Below are positions 27,877 through 37,265 of a DNA stretch of 64,000 nt, piece after piece. The DNA comes from Pseudoalteromonas spongiae UST010723-006. Its GTDB lineage: Bacteria > Pseudomonadota > Gammaproteobacteria > Enterobacterales > Alteromonadaceae. The stretch lies in the NCBI RefSeq assembly GCF_000238255.3, contig NZ_CP011039.1:1041001-1105000 (forward strand), given 5' to 3'. A program made the position numbers and the translations under genes. Under the pieces are notes generated by a model that saw nothing but the letters and a program-made list of their open reading frames with translations, was not told where the DNA came from and made no database searches. The stretch's first letter is position 1. Every line of letters starts with the position of its first letter.

Positions 27877-28362
27877 CTAACGTCGTCTTCCGTTGTCTTT
27901 GGTAATGCCACTTGGAATAATGTAGTTAATACCGTCTTTATTAAATACGATTTTGACGCTGGGGTTGCCATTTTTTAAAAAATAGTTGTATTGATCAATC
28001 CATAGAATATAGTCGCCACGCACCGGGTACTCTAAACGCTTTTTTTCAAGCTTAATAATATGTGGTCCTAATCGCCATTCAAACTCAGATATATAACCAT
28101 TGGCAAACTCCTGTACAAAAACCGCTTGATCGTCTCCTGCCAGAGTAAGTGCAATCGAATAAGAGTCCGGCATTTGATCCATTGGGTATTCTTGGTTACC
28201 TATGGTAAATAATTTATTTTGTTTGTCCCATTTAAAGCCAAAACTAAACTCTTGCTTTAAACCTGATGGGTAAATAACTGTGCCGCTACCAGGTAAATCA
28301 AAACTTGCCTTAAGCTGAAAGCTAACGCACATAAGTATAAAAATTGAGATATACGACTTCAT
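27877..28362 (-). CDS. small secreted protein of unknown function
   Basis: 161 aa from the ATG at 28360-28362, preceded by AAGGG; the open frame continues 27 codons upstream without a better start. A signal peptide is evident (MKSYISIFILMCVSFQLKA, then SFDLPGSG). The mature part is beta-rich with no cysteines and ends in NGRRR. I do not recognise the family. It lies divergent from a thioesterase gene (86 bp between starts) and converges on tyrR. Probably periplasmic. Confidence 0.6.
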   Translation of the reverse strand: MKSYISIFILMCVSFQLKASFDLPGSGTVIYPSGLKQEFSFGFKWDKQNKLFTIGNQEYPMDQMPDSYSIALTLAGDDQAVFVQEFANGYISEFEWRLGPHIIKLEKKRLEYPVRGDYILWIDQYNYFLKNGNPSVKIVFNKDGINYIIPSGITKDNGRRR

Positions 28363-28448
28363 AAAACCCTTTAAGTATTGTTTTTTGTACTTGAGTTTAT
28401 TATTAAACCTGAGAAAATGAACTTTTCTGGTAAGACCACTCAAGACAA

Positions 28449-28982
28449 ATGAATTTATATTTTAGATTACTGTTACTCTTTTATCGGATAAAGCGTAATA
28501 AACTTTATCAACCTTTGTTAGATGAGGTTGAAATTGATTTTCGAGCACTACCAAGCGACTGCGATATTAACCTTCATCTCACTAATTCGCGTTATCTTGC
28601 CTTTATGGATTTGGCGCGTACTTGGATGACTGAGCGTTTGGGGTTATTTTCAGTGGTAATGAAGCGTCGTTGGTTTCCAATTGTAAATGCCACAGCAATT
28701 ACCTACATTAAAGACATTAAACCTCTGCAAATATTCACTGTGGCAACACAATTAGTTGGCTGGGATCATAAGTATTTTTATATTAAGCAAACGTTCAAAT
28801 CAGAGCGTGGCTTACATGCTGTTGCTTATGTCCGAGGTGTATTTAAGAAAAAAGGTGGTATTGTAAGCGTTGAAGAAATGTTAGACGCAGCAGGTTTTGA
28901 TGGCGAAGCGCCAAAGCTACATGAAGAAATTGTACATTGGAAAGAAATGCTTGAGTGCAAAAAGCAACGTGACCATGTTTAG
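28449..28982 (+). CDS. acyl-CoA thioesterase-like protein (4HBT/THEM6-like hot-dog fold)
   Basis: 177 aa. A hydrophobic N-terminus (MNLYFRLLLLFYRI) leads into a hot-dog domain with the family motif D-x-N-x-H-x-x-N-SRY (DINLHLTNSRYLAFMDLAR). This is the thioesterase_like/THEM6 group rather than YbgC. The substrate is not evident; the N-terminal stretch suggests membrane association. Monocistronic with a terminator 64 nt downstream. Confidence 0.8.
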   Translation: MNLYFRLLLLFYRIKRNKLYQPLLDEVEIDFRALPSDCDINLHLTNSRYLAFMDLARTWMTERLGLFSVVMKRRWFPIVNATAITYIKDIKPLQIFTVATQLVGWDHKYFYIKQTFKSERGLHAVAYVRGVFKKKGGIVSVEEMLDAAGFDGEAPKLHEEIVHWKEMLECKKQRDHV

Positions 28983-29045
28983 TGTTAAATGAAAATTTTT
29001 AGATGTGTGCCCTAGTTAATCTAAAACTTAACTAACCCAAAGAGT

Positions 29046-29071
29046 AAAAAAGCCCCTTTCGGGGCTTTTTT
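29046..29071. terminator. shared terminator (thioesterase / TonB receptor)
   Basis: AAAAAAGCCCC / GGGGCTTTTTT with TTTC loop; symmetrical T-runs serve both converging genes. Confidence 0.9.
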
Positions 29072-29081
29072 GCTTTAGTGC

Positions 29082-31736
29082 TTAGAACTTATAGTTTGCT
29101 TGTAAATACATAAAACGGCCTTGGCCACTGTGCACATTGGTCGCAAAACCCATAAACTCATCATAGGTAAATGGCGGCTCTTCGTTAAATAGGTTAGTAA
29201 TACCTAATGTGAGTGTTGTATTTTCAATACCATGGTAGTTAAAGGTTGCATCAACCGTGATAAATTCATCGACATCAGATAATGTAACCGTTTGATTTTC
29301 GATTTTGTTACCTTGAGCATCTCTTGCTGTTTGCACGCGGACGGAATCATCTTGCTTAAATGAATCAACAAAGTTAAGCGCAAGTGATGTTGTAAAATCA
29401 TTTATCGCGTAATCTGCACTCAAGGTGAAGCGCAGCTCAGGTTGCTCAAAGTCACCAGCTTCAGTATCGACACGCTGACCACCATTTCCATCAGGGCGCT
29501 TATCTTCATATTCCAGCATGTAATTCATCACATAAGAGAATTTAAAGTCGCCGATTTCTGTTGGTAAGTTATATTTTACATCGATATCAAGACCTGACGT
29601 GGTTAAGTCACCAATATTTTGGAAAGTATCGTAAATAACAACGACTTCACCAGGGTCGTTAGGAATGCCAGTTGGTATACGTTCTACAACGTCTGGGTTA
29701 CCGCCTTGTGTACTAAATATAAACTGAGTATCTGAATCGATAATATCTTCAATATCATAGCTATAGTAATCAACTGATACGCTTAAATCATCGGTAATAT
29801 TGTACACTACACCAAGGTTGTAACTTTCAGATTCTTCAGGACCTAAATCCGGGTTACCTTCAAAAACTGCGGTATATTCGAATGGGTCGCAGCCAAGACC
29901 AACCAAGTTACAACGATAGTCATCAACCAAGGTAGGGGATTCATCAGTGCGGCCAAGGCCAAGTTGGTGTAGCGATGGTGCTCTAAATGCCGTACCCCAA
30001 GAGCCGCGCACAAGTAGGTTATCTATCGCGCGCCAAGAAAAAGACAACTTTGGATTAGTGGTATCACCAAAATCACTGTAGTCCTCATAACGGACCGCCA
30101 GTTGCACCTCTAAGTCATCAATAACCGGCACGGCAACTTCTGCAAACAACGAACTATTGTCACGCGTGCCGTTTGCTTGTGTCGCTTCGGTACCAAAAAT
30201 TTGACCACGTAAATATTGATCGTCTGGGTTATCGCTAATCGATTCTTCACGATATTCAGCACCCACAGCCAGCATCAGTTCACCTGCAGGTAATTCTGCT
30301 AATGGACCATTTACTTTAAAGTCGAATGTCTTATTGGTTGATTTACCGATACGTGTGGTAGTGGTTTCAATATAATCTAGCACCTGTTGGCCATTTGATG
30401 ATGGTTCAAATGGGTCGTATGCGCCTGAATCAATCGCTTCTTGTAAGCGCACTTTATTAGGGAAACCGTCTACACCGCGCTCGACCGACTGACTTTTAAT
30501 GTAAGAATAGGCAGCTTCATAGCCCCAATCTCCCCATTCACCCTCAAACCCTAAGATTGCACGGTAATAATCTGCATCAACACGCTTTTCGCGGTTGCCA
30601 ATATCAACCATGCGGCGACGCATCGTTAAATCTTGGCCATGGAATTCATGGTCAGGCATATTGGCAAATGGATGGTTGATGTTGTCACCATCCATAAACA
30701 ATTCATTAAAGCTTGGACTGCCAGCACCACGGATCATGGTTTTTGAATTTTGACCGTTAAGCTCTGTGAATACACGGAAAGTATCATTTACATTGTAACG
30801 ACCTGAGTAATTGAAGCTAAAGCGCTCATTTTGCGGGAACATGGTCATATAAGGTGCATAGTCATAGCCGCATAAATTGCCAATAATATCTTCTGGTGCA
30901 CAAACGTCATTGCCAAAGGTGTCTGGCATACGATTAGTGGGATCAGACTTTAGTGCGATAGTGCCAGGAAAACCTGATGAAGAGCGAAAATCAGTAGCGT
31001 AAACATCGCCCGTGCGTGCTCGTTGATTGGCTGTTGCGCTATAATTACGGTCTGCGTAAAGTACTTCTTCGCGATTAAAATAATCAAGTATAAAGGTGTG
31101 AGAGCTGTTATCTGTGGTGTTACCAAAAACCACTGAAACATTTGTTTCTTCACCACCGCCATCTGCGGTATCGCCATATTTTGCGCTAATTTCTACACCG
31201 TCGATGTCATCCCGTAAGATAACGTTAATTACACCAGCAATCGCATCAGAACCATAAGTAGCAGATGCGCCATCTTTTAGGATATCAACACGTTTGATTG
31301 CGGCGATTGGGATATTGTTAATATCAACAAATGCGGTATCAATGCCTTTTGCAAATGGGCTTACCGACACGCGGCGGCCATTTACTAAAATTAATGTAGA
31401 GTCAGCACCTAAACCCCGTAATGACACACTCGAGCCGCCATTTGCGGTATCGTCACTGCTGTTGGCTTGCGTTGAAAATGTTCCTTGGCCAGAAATTGGT
31501 AGTTTTGCGAATAAGCCAATTAAGTCGGTAACGCCTGTTTTGGCAATATCATCAGCTGATAAACTTGTTACGGGTGAAGGGCCTTCAAGGTCGGTGCGTT
31601 TAATATGAGAGCCAGTGATCTCTATGCGTTCGACTTGCTTTTCTTGTTCAGCATTAACTGTATAGGCTGAAAACAGTAGTGACGCAGAAATAACGGAGGT
31701 TAAGGAGTTAAGCTTAAACTTTGTAGCGCGTTTCAT
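29082..31736 (-). CDS. TonB-dependent outer-membrane receptor
   Basis: 884 aa. A signal peptide (to about residue 29, ...AYTVNA) precedes a TonB-box-like start (VERIEITGSHIKR), a plug domain (about 45-165, with GLGADSTLILVNGRRV and YGSDAIAGVINVILRDD), and a 22-strand barrel ending in the aromatic terminus YKF. The 'GSxIKR..EGPSPV' N-terminus is the type abundant in Alteromonadales, often used for carbohydrate or peptide uptake rather than siderophores. No Fur box is seen upstream and no catabolic genes are adjacent, so the ligand is unknown. Confidence 0.92.
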   Translation of the reverse strand: MKRATKFKLNSLTSVISASLLFSAYTVNAEQEKQVERIEITGSHIKRTDLEGPSPVTSLSADDIAKTGVTDLIGLFAKLPISGQGTFSTQANSSDDTANGGSSVSLRGLGADSTLILVNGRRVSVSPFAKGIDTAFVDINNIPIAAIKRVDILKDGASATYGSDAIAGVINVILRDDIDGVEISAKYGDTADGGGEETNVSVVFGNTTDNSSHTFILDYFNREEVLYADRNYSATANQRARTGDVYATDFRSSSGFPGTIALKSDPTNRMPDTFGNDVCAPEDIIGNLCGYDYAPYMTMFPQNERFSFNYSGRYNVNDTFRVFTELNGQNSKTMIRGAGSPSFNELFMDGDNINHPFANMPDHEFHGQDLTMRRRMVDIGNREKRVDADYYRAILGFEGEWGDWGYEAAYSYIKSQSVERGVDGFPNKVRLQEAIDSGAYDPFEPSSNGQQVLDYIETTTTRIGKSTNKTFDFKVNGPLAELPAGELMLAVGAEYREESISDNPDDQYLRGQIFGTEATQANGTRDNSSLFAEVAVPVIDDLEVQLAVRYEDYSDFGDTTNPKLSFSWRAIDNLLVRGSWGTAFRAPSLHQLGLGRTDESPTLVDDYRCNLVGLGCDPFEYTAVFEGNPDLGPEESESYNLGVVYNITDDLSVSVDYYSYDIEDIIDSDTQFIFSTQGGNPDVVERIPTGIPNDPGEVVVIYDTFQNIGDLTTSGLDIDVKYNLPTEIGDFKFSYVMNYMLEYEDKRPDGNGGQRVDTEAGDFEQPELRFTLSADYAINDFTTSLALNFVDSFKQDDSVRVQTARDAQGNKIENQTVTLSDVDEFITVDATFNYHGIENTTLTLGITNLFNEEPPFTYDEFMGFATNVHSGQGRFMYLQANYKF

Positions 31737-31954
31737 GGACCATTCCTTGTTTGATTATTATAAATTAAACGGTAAATTCATAACGTGAATCAACCTTTTA
31801 AATTAATAACATGTTAATCATAAATTAACAATAAGGTAACTTTTGTCCCTAAAACTAAAGTGTAACTTTGTTTGTAAAAAGATTTAGTTTGACGAGGGAT
31901 CTTATCTAGAGGTGTTTAGGGTGTGAGGCAATATAGGTTGGTTTTAATTGGCAT

Positions 31955-31985
31955 AAAAAAACCACGCAGAGGCGTGGTTTTTTTT
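31955..31985 (-). terminator. terminator of smpB
   Basis: A7-CCACGC / GCGTGG-T8 stem with AGAG loop, 16 nt past the smpB stop. The remainder of the gap 31737-31954 is AT-rich and should carry the TonB receptor promoter; nothing else is seen. Confidence 0.88.
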
Positions 31986-32001
31986 ATAATTTACTGGGAG
32001 C

Positions 32002-32484
32002 TTAACGTGCTGAATGTTTCATCATTCGTTCTTTTTCTCGAGCCCAGTCTTTATCTTTACTGTCGGCACGCTTATCGTGCAGCTTCTTACCTTTAGCAAG
32101 GCAGAATTCAAGTTTAACCCAGCATTTTTTCCAATACATAGCAGTGGCGATTAAAGAAAAACCGTCGCGTTCTACTGCACCCACTAAACGATCGATTTCA
32201 CGTTTATTGAGCAGCAGTTTTCGTGGCCGCATTGGATCGCACACAACATGTGTAGACGCTTGAATTAAAGGCGTAATTTGGCTTGCATGTAAGTAAGCTT
32301 CGCCGTTTTTAACTTGAATAAAGGTTTCGGTAATATTTACTTTGCCGGCGCGAATACTTTTCACTTCCCAGCCTTGTAATTCCATACCAGCTTCAAATTT
32401 ATCTTGCAGCAAATACTCGTGTCGCGCTTTTTTATTTAGCGCGATGGTATTGCTTTGTGCTTTTGGTTTTTTGTGTTTTGCCAT
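32002..32484 (-). CDS. smpB: SsrA-binding protein SmpB
   Basis: 160 aa, normal length. It binds tmRNA and delivers it to stalled ribosomes. Family features: [20 protein letters not shown] near the N-terminus, [14 protein letters not shown], and the basic C-terminal tail [15 protein letters not shown]...RMMKHSAR that enters the mRNA channel. Divergent from ratA, the usual gammaproteobacterial arrangement. A tmRNA gene, sometimes next to smpB, is not seen here. Confidence 0.97.
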   Translation of the reverse strand: MAKHKKPKAQSNTIALNKKARHEYLLQDKFEAGMELQGWEVKSIRAGKVNITETFIQVKNGEAYLHASQITPLIQASTHVVCDPMRPRKLLLNKREIDRLVGAVERDGFSLIATAMYWKKCWVKLEFCLAKGKKLHDKRADSKDKDWAREKERMMKHSAR

Positions 32485-32602
32485 AATGCCGCCATTATAC
32501 TTATCCGCTATGGTTTTACACTATTTTTTGCCATTCCACGGGTTATTTTTTGTTTCTGCGTCAAACCTTGATAGAATTCGCGTTGTTAAATCTGGAGAGA
32601 AT

Positions 32603-33034
32603 ATGCCGCAAATTAGTCGATCTGCGCTCGTGATGTTTAGTGCGCAGCAAATGTATGATTTAGTTAATGATGTTTCTAAATATCCTGAATTTTTGCCAAA
32701 TTGCTCTGGTGCGAAAGTACATAACCAAAATGAGTTGTGTATGTCTGCATCAGTAGAAATCTCGAAAGCTGGCATGCGTAAATGGTTTTCAACGGAAAAT
32801 ACATTAAAAGCGGGTCAAGCGATTGATATGCGCCTGATTGATGGCCCGTTTAAAACCTTGGCGGGTGGTTGGAAGTTTACAGCGCTTGATGATCATGCTT
32901 GTAAAGTGAGCTTAGAACTCAATTTTGAATTTACCAACAAGCTAGTCGAACTTGCATTTGGCAAAGTATTTAATGAAGTGGCAAATAATATGGTAAAAGC
33001 ATTTACTCAGCGCGCGAAGCAGGTTTACAAATAA
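32603..33034 (+). CDS. ratA: RatA family START-domain protein
   Basis: 143 aa from the ATG at 32603 (MPQISRSALVMFSAQQMYDLVNDVSKYPEF) with GGAGAGA upstream; longer in-frame starts run antisense into smpB and are rejected. Single START/polyketide-cyclase-like fold with the conserved W-FST (KWFSTEN) and DGPFKTL..W.F motifs. Eukaryotic relatives (Coq10) bind ubiquinone; in E. coli it was described as a toxin inhibiting 70S formation, a role that is disputed. The stop is directly followed by the rnfH start. Confidence 0.9.
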   Translation: MPQISRSALVMFSAQQMYDLVNDVSKYPEFLPNCSGAKVHNQNELCMSASVEISKAGMRKWFSTENTLKAGQAIDMRLIDGPFKTLAGGWKFTALDDHACKVSLELNFEFTNKLVELAFGKVFNEVANNMVKAFTQRAKQVYK

Positions 33035-33364
33035 ATGAAATCGATAGAAATAGTTTACGCACTGCCTGACAGCGCAACAGCGGTGACGTTTAATACTGAG
33101 GACGACTTAAGCGTTGAACAGGTTATTGGGCAATGCGGCATTTTAGAGAAATGTCCTGAAATTGATTTAACAAAGCTTGCGGTAGGTATTTGGAATCGTA
33201 CCTGTAAGTTGCATCAAATCGTAAAAGACGGTGACCGAATCGAAATTTATCGTCCATTAATTGCCGATCCGAAAGAAGCGCGCAGACGCCGCGCAGAAAA
33301 AGCGAAAGATGAGGGCAGGGCAAACAAGATTACGGGTGGGCGTTCAGGACGTCGCCAATCATAA
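33035..33364 (+). CDS. rnfH: RnfH family ubiquitin-like protein
   Basis: 109 aa (UPF0125/RatB). Beta-grasp fold: IEIVYALPDSATAVTF, then GQCGILEKCPEIDLTKLAVGIWNR and the diagnostic DGDRIEIYRPLIADPKEARRRRAEKA. It starts at the base after the ratA stop, so it is translationally coupled. The function is not established. The lysine/arginine-rich C-terminus is typical. Confidence 0.93.
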   Translation: MKSIEIVYALPDSATAVTFNTEDDLSVEQVIGQCGILEKCPEIDLTKLAVGIWNRTCKLHQIVKDGDRIEIYRPLIADPKEARRRRAEKAKDEGRANKITGGRSGRRQS

Positions 33365-33368
33365 AAAC

Positions 33369-33398
33369 AAAAAAGTCATGCAATTGCATGACTTTTTT
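33369..33398. terminator. shared terminator (ratA-rnfH / bamE)
   Basis: AAAAAAGTCATGC / GCATGACTTTTTT stem with AATT loop between converging genes. Confidence 0.92.
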
Positions 33399-33430
33399 TA
33401 CGTTAATCTGAAGTCAGATTAAGTGTTAAC

Positions 33431-33778
33431 TTATTGCTCAAGCGGTGTATTAAATGTTTCTGGTGTTTCATAATCACCGCGTAACGCTTTTAGTTTGTCG
33501 CCTTCAAATTCGACCACAAGCTCTTTGCGCACTTCGCTGTCTCTGCCTGGGTTAAATTGATATAAGTAATACCAATTGCTCTCATCAAATGCATCTTTTG
33601 CGATTGGTTGACCCAATACATAGAGTACTTGTTCACGTGTCATTTCAACACGTAGCTTATCAATATCGCTTTGCTCTAAAAAGTTTCCTTGTGGAATTGG
33701 CATTCTATATAGCCAAGATGAGCAACCTGAGGTAAAAACGATCACTGCGCACAGCGAAATATACTTAAACCATTTCAT
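33431..33778 (-). CDS. bamE: outer-membrane assembly lipoprotein BamE
   Basis: 115 aa. Lipobox FTSGC (C19) then the SmpA/OmlA domain: GNFLEQSDIDKLRVEMTREQVLYVLGQP and WYYLYQF. It is a small accessory lipoprotein of the BAM complex at the inner leaflet of the outer membrane. Position beside smpB-ratA-rnfH is conserved in gammaproteobacteria. Confidence 0.95.
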   Translation of the reverse strand: MKWFKYISLCAVIVFTSGCSSWLYRMPIPQGNFLEQSDIDKLRVEMTREQVLYVLGQPIAKDAFDESNWYYLYQFNPGRDSEVRKELVVEFEGDKLKALRGDYETPETFNTPLEQ

Positions 33779-33864
33779 TGAATACTTTAATCCTTACTAC
33801 TAATCGCACCATGATACCTCTTGCTATCAGGTTATAAAAGTGTAAATTTGACCTAAATTTTACA

Positions 33865-34209
33865 ATGAAGTTCCCAAGTGTTTGTTTTATGTCGCAGTTA
33901 GAAAGTCCCACCAAACAAAGTCATGTACAGTCTACTTGGTTTATTTACATAGTTGAAACCCGCTATGGTCATTGGTATACCGGCATTACAACGGATGTTG
34001 CACGACGCTTTTGCCAGCATAGTTCAGGCAAAGGAGCAAAAGCGTTAATTGGTAAGGGGCCGTTAAAATTACTACTTGAGCGGCAAGTGGGCAGCAAAAG
34101 TGACGCCAGTAAGTTAGAGTATCAAGTCAAAAAATTATCAAAAAAGCAAAAGGTCAGCTGGGTTAACGCCTGCTTAGCAACTGATAGTTTGCATCCAATT
34201 GAGAAATGA
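33865..34209 (+). CDS. GIY-YIG domain protein (UPF0213/YhbQ-like)
   Basis: 114 aa from ATG 33865; an alternative ATG at 33889 (MSQLESPTK) fits the family length of about 95-105 aa equally well, and neither has a clear ribosome site. Single GIY-YIG nuclease module: the motif appears as IYIVETRYGHWYTGIT, followed by RRFCQH and LEYQVKKLSKKQK. Relatives are stand-alone putative endonucleases of unknown target. The last 47 bp overlap the 3' end of the converging M28 peptidase gene. Confidence 0.85.
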   Translation: MKFPSVCFMSQLESPTKQSHVQSTWFIYIVETRYGHWYTGITTDVARRFCQHSSGKGAKALIGKGPLKLLLERQVGSKSDASKLEYQVKKLSKKQKVSWVNACLATDSLHPIEK

Positions 34210-35074
34210 CCTTAGCAATATTATGTAAGCTGCCATCAAAAAAAGCATGATCAATATTTTCATAGGTGTCGTGTTGGCTATGATAATTGCTATGCTCACC
34301 TACGCCAAAATACAAAATAGCAATGCGCTTGCGGTGAAATTCGCGGTGATCGCCCGCATCAAGTATGCGTCTGCGTTGATTTTTAATTGTTCGATTATAA
34401 AAGCCATTACCTCTTGTGAATTTTACCTCGCTGTTTTTATGCCAAATGTTTGTGCGAAGTGATTCAATAAACGCCTTAGATGGCGCATTATAAAGGCCAA
34501 GTAGTTTGTTACGCTTGCTCACTCCAAGCATATCTAAGTTAATATTGATTAGTACATTTGACAGCGGGATGGGTGAAGCCTTGATAAATTCGCGGGCGCC
34601 GAATAAGCCAGACTCTTCTGCATCGGTTGCGAGAAAAAGGTAGTTAAGTTTTCTATTGGGTTGTTTGGCGATGAGTGACGCCAATGTAATTAACGCAGCA
34701 ACACCGCTAGCATTGTCGTCGGCGCCATTATAAATGTGCCGTCCTTTGGTACCTAAATGATCAAAGTGCGCGGAGATTACTACCGTTGGCCTGTTGGCAA
34801 TTTGTTCGCTGGCTGCAAGCACATTGTGTGCTTCTTTTTCACCAAAAAAGCCACTGCTGTAGCGAAACGGCACTTTGTAATTGGTAAATACGGGGGAGAG
34901 TCCCGCATTTTGAAATTGTTTTGCAATATAGTCGGCTGCGATGCTGGCGTGCAGCGTGCCTGTTTTTCGCCCCGCAAGTTGGTCATGGCTGAGTATTTGT
35001 AAATGACTATGGGCCTTAAGTGTATCTTGCGTTGTTACACTCAGTGATAAAGCGAAGAAAAGTGCGTGTATCAT
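34163..35074 (-). CDS. M28 family zinc aminopeptidase
   Basis: 303 aa, exported (N-terminal hydrophobic MIHALFFALSLSV). The cocatalytic dizinc site is complete: H103 (AHFDHLG), D119 (NGADDNASG), E153/E154 (DAEESG), D181 (NLDMLG), H268 (SQHDTYENID). Probably a periplasmic aminopeptidase. It starts inside the preceding lipoprotein gene (4-nt overlap) and overlaps the converging GIY-YIG gene at its 3' end, so the locus is very compact. Confidence 0.9.
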   Translation of the reverse strand: MIHALFFALSLSVTTQDTLKAHSHLQILSHDQLAGRKTGTLHASIAADYIAKQFQNAGLSPVFTNYKVPFRYSSGFFGEKEAHNVLAASEQIANRPTVVISAHFDHLGTKGRHIYNGADDNASGVAALITLASLIAKQPNRKLNYLFLATDAEESGLFGAREFIKASPIPLSNVLININLDMLGVSKRNKLLGLYNAPSKAFIESLRTNIWHKNSEVKFTRGNGFYNRTIKNQRRRILDAGDHREFHRKRIAILYFGVGEHSNYHSQHDTYENIDHAFFDGSLHNIAKVISQLDANYQLLSRR

Positions 35075-36234
35075 CTCAATAACTGCGCACTTAACGACAT
35101 TATTTTTCCTCGATAACGGCGTTTTTCGCTGTCAAAATAAGCATGCTTTTCGGCTTGTTGTAACTCGCTGAGCGCTTTGTCGATATCGCCAATCATAAAG
35201 TATGCCTTGGCCAAGCCAAAGTGACTTTCGTGAATTTCGCGGTCGAGTTTAATCGCTCTTTTAAAAAAGCTGATAGCGGTTCGGTAGTCATTTTGATAAA
35301 GCGCTTCGTTGCCTTTAGCAATCGCATAATAGGGGTTTTTGCTGCGTTTTCGTTCAAGTGCAATCCGAATATTTTGGGCCTCAAGGCTACGTCCTGTTAG
35401 TTCATATAAGCGAGCTAAATTACCCTTGGCAGTATTGTTATCATTATCGAGAGAAAGCGCGTGGTTGTAGGCAAGTTCTGCCTTATCAAATTGATTATTA
35501 ATGCGATAAAGCACGCCTAAATTGCCGTAGGTAGAGCCGTAGTTGGGAGCACTTTCGATTGCTGCACTAAAATACGAATAGGCGAGGTGGTGTTCGCCAT
35601 TAATCATCGCGGCAGCCCCTTTATTGTTGTAAAACATCGCTAAGGTTACGTCTTCACTAATAATTTTAGAACGAAATTTGTGACGCAAACTACTAGGGTT
35701 GAAATCGATGATGAGATCACCTGTGGTATCGTAAATGGTTGAGGTAAGCGCAACATCACTGGCACTTGGACGCAAAATACGTAAATTAACGTGCCCAGTT
35801 AGCAAGCTGTAGCCATTTTCGCTTGCCCAGTATTCAGGAATATACACTTGCTGAAAACGCGACGCCAAGCCAAGGTGTTTAGACATGCTGTAGGCCATAA
35901 TCGACAGCGAGAGGCAATTGGCATTATTGTTGTTGAATGTATCTTCTGCAGTAAGGGTTGCACCCGATAGGTAGTCTAAGCTTTGGTTTTGTGGGCTGAA
36001 AATGTATTCAACCAGTGAGCGGGTTACAACACGTTTATCAATATCGCGTGACACGGCTTGTTCGATAAGGGCTTTGGTATTGTCAGATAAACTGAAGACG
36101 TCTTTTTTTGTTTCAACAGGAATACGCGTAAATTGCGTGTCGTTGATAAGTTGATTTGGCGGTGAAATGGCTTTTGGTGTGCTGTTACATGCCGCCAAAA
36201 CTAATACTGAAATTAAGCAAATCAAGATGCGCAT
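35071..36234 (-). CDS. lipoprotein with transglutaminase-like and TPR domains
   Basis: 387 aa. Lipobox LAAC (C16). Residues 50-180 resemble a transglutaminase-like cysteine-protease fold with a plausible triad C107 (NANCLSLS), H148 (TGHVNL) and D177 (IIDFNP). From about 200 to 385 there are four to five TPR units. It is co-translated with the M28 peptidase (4-nt overlap), suggesting the two act together on a periplasmic peptide or protein substrate. Whether the triad is catalytic is inference from spacing only. Confidence 0.78.
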   Translation of the reverse strand: MRILICLISVLVLAACNSTPKAISPPNQLINDTQFTRIPVETKKDVFSLSDNTKALIEQAVSRDIDKRVVTRSLVEYIFSPQNQSLDYLSGATLTAEDTFNNNNANCLSLSIMAYSMSKHLGLASRFQQVYIPEYWASENGYSLLTGHVNLRILRPSASDVALTSTIYDTTGDLIIDFNPSSLRHKFRSKIISEDVTLAMFYNNKGAAAMINGEHHLAYSYFSAAIESAPNYGSTYGNLGVLYRINNQFDKAELAYNHALSLDNDNNTAKGNLARLYELTGRSLEAQNIRIALERKRSKNPYYAIAKGNEALYQNDYRTAISFFKRAIKLDREIHESHFGLAKAYFMIGDIDKALSELQQAEKHAYFDSEKRRYRGKIMSLSAQLLR

Positions 36235-36313
36235 ATTGAACCTCTTTGAACACCATACTTAATGTTAAAGATAGATAAAATATGCGCAATTTGCTTGTTT
36301 AAATTGTTACAGC

Positions 36314-37216
36314 TTATGTCGTCACAATCTGTGTTAATTGTGTTTGTGACGGGGCAAACCAATATGCGCTGTTAACTGCTTTTGAGTAATCGATTAGTTT
36401 GTCATAAATACCATCTTGGGTTAGGCCAAACATGCGTTCGAGTTGAATTTGAAAGCGTTGTTGTTCACAGGCAAAGCCTAAAAAGTAGAGGCCTTTTTCG
36501 TTTGCGTTTCCAAATGGCACACTGCGGCGATAGAGTTTCATGGCCACATTATCTACTTTCACGTCGGTACGCGATACATGCGAATTTTTTGGCATATCAT
36601 CGCCTTCAAGTTCGATGGAATCTGGTTTTGTGCGACCCACTATTTTTTCTTGGACGGTAACGGGCAGTTTTTCAAATTCACTCAGGTCATGCACCCATTT
36701 TTGCGTTAAAACAAAGCTGCCTTGCTGATGAGAATGTGACGTTGGCAGTAGTGCTGCTTCTGCTTTTGCTGCTAAATCTTTTGGATTTGCACTGCCATCG
36801 ACAAAGCCGGTGAGATCACGATTATCTTTGTATCGAAACCCTGGGCACTCAAGCGCTAAGATAGCGACGCCGTTTAACTGTGATTGGCATAATTGCATCG
36901 CGTCAAACACACCATCCAAATCATCACCGTGCAACCAAATTAATAAATCGTGTTGGGTGGCGGGCGCAGTGTGACCAAACGGCCCTGAAAGCGTTGCAAA
37001 ATCAGTAAAGTCAAGCGCTTCAGCTTGGTTGTCTAAATGTTGCCAAAGGCGTCTGCCAAATGCGATAACTGAACTACAGTTGAGGTTGTCGCTAATATTT
37101 TTTAATGCATTTTTTAGTACGTTAATGGTTTCTGCATCTCGGTTGGTAATGACATATTCTAAAAAGTAGCTATGCCTATTATTGTCATCGAAGATACCAG
37201 ATTGTGCATGTTCCAT
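36314..37216 (-). CDS. yfeX: Dyp-type haem peroxidase, YfeX-like
   Basis: 300 aa from the ATG at 37214-37216 (MEHAQSGIFDDN), with AGGGG upstream; the 17-codon longer version lacks support. It has the DyP signature GFVDG (137-141, catalytic D140), proximal haem ligand H213 (NSHVSRTD), and the distal arginine in LYRRSVPFG. Size and the absence of a signal or Tat motif fit the cytoplasmic class of E. coli YfeX (299 aa). These oxidise porphyrinogens or other small substrates with peroxide. Single-gene unit; the ilvC terminator lies just upstream. Confidence 0.9.
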   Translation of the reverse strand: MEHAQSGIFDDNNRHSYFLEYVITNRDAETINVLKNALKNISDNLNCSSVIAFGRRLWQHLDNQAEALDFTDFATLSGPFGHTAPATQHDLLIWLHGDDLDGVFDAMQLCQSQLNGVAILALECPGFRYKDNRDLTGFVDGSANPKDLAAKAEAALLPTSHSHQQGSFVLTQKWVHDLSEFEKLPVTVQEKIVGRTKPDSIELEGDDMPKNSHVSRTDVKVDNVAMKLYRRSVPFGNANEKGLYFLGFACEQQRFQIQLERMFGLTQDGIYDKLIDYSKAVNSAYWFAPSQTQLTQIVTT

Positions 37217-37265
37217 TTGATTGGCCCCTTTATTTGTTTGCGCTACATTAACCCAGAAATAAGGC

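Noticed and set aside
31737..32001. tmRNA (ssrA) next to smpB
   Set aside because: Looked for a tRNA-Ala-like acceptor end and a tag reading frame around smpB; the gap is too short and shows neither.
32342..32602. 87-codon N-terminal extension of ratA
   Set aside because: Runs antisense through the 5' part of smpB; the family start with a good ribosome site is the ATG at 32603.
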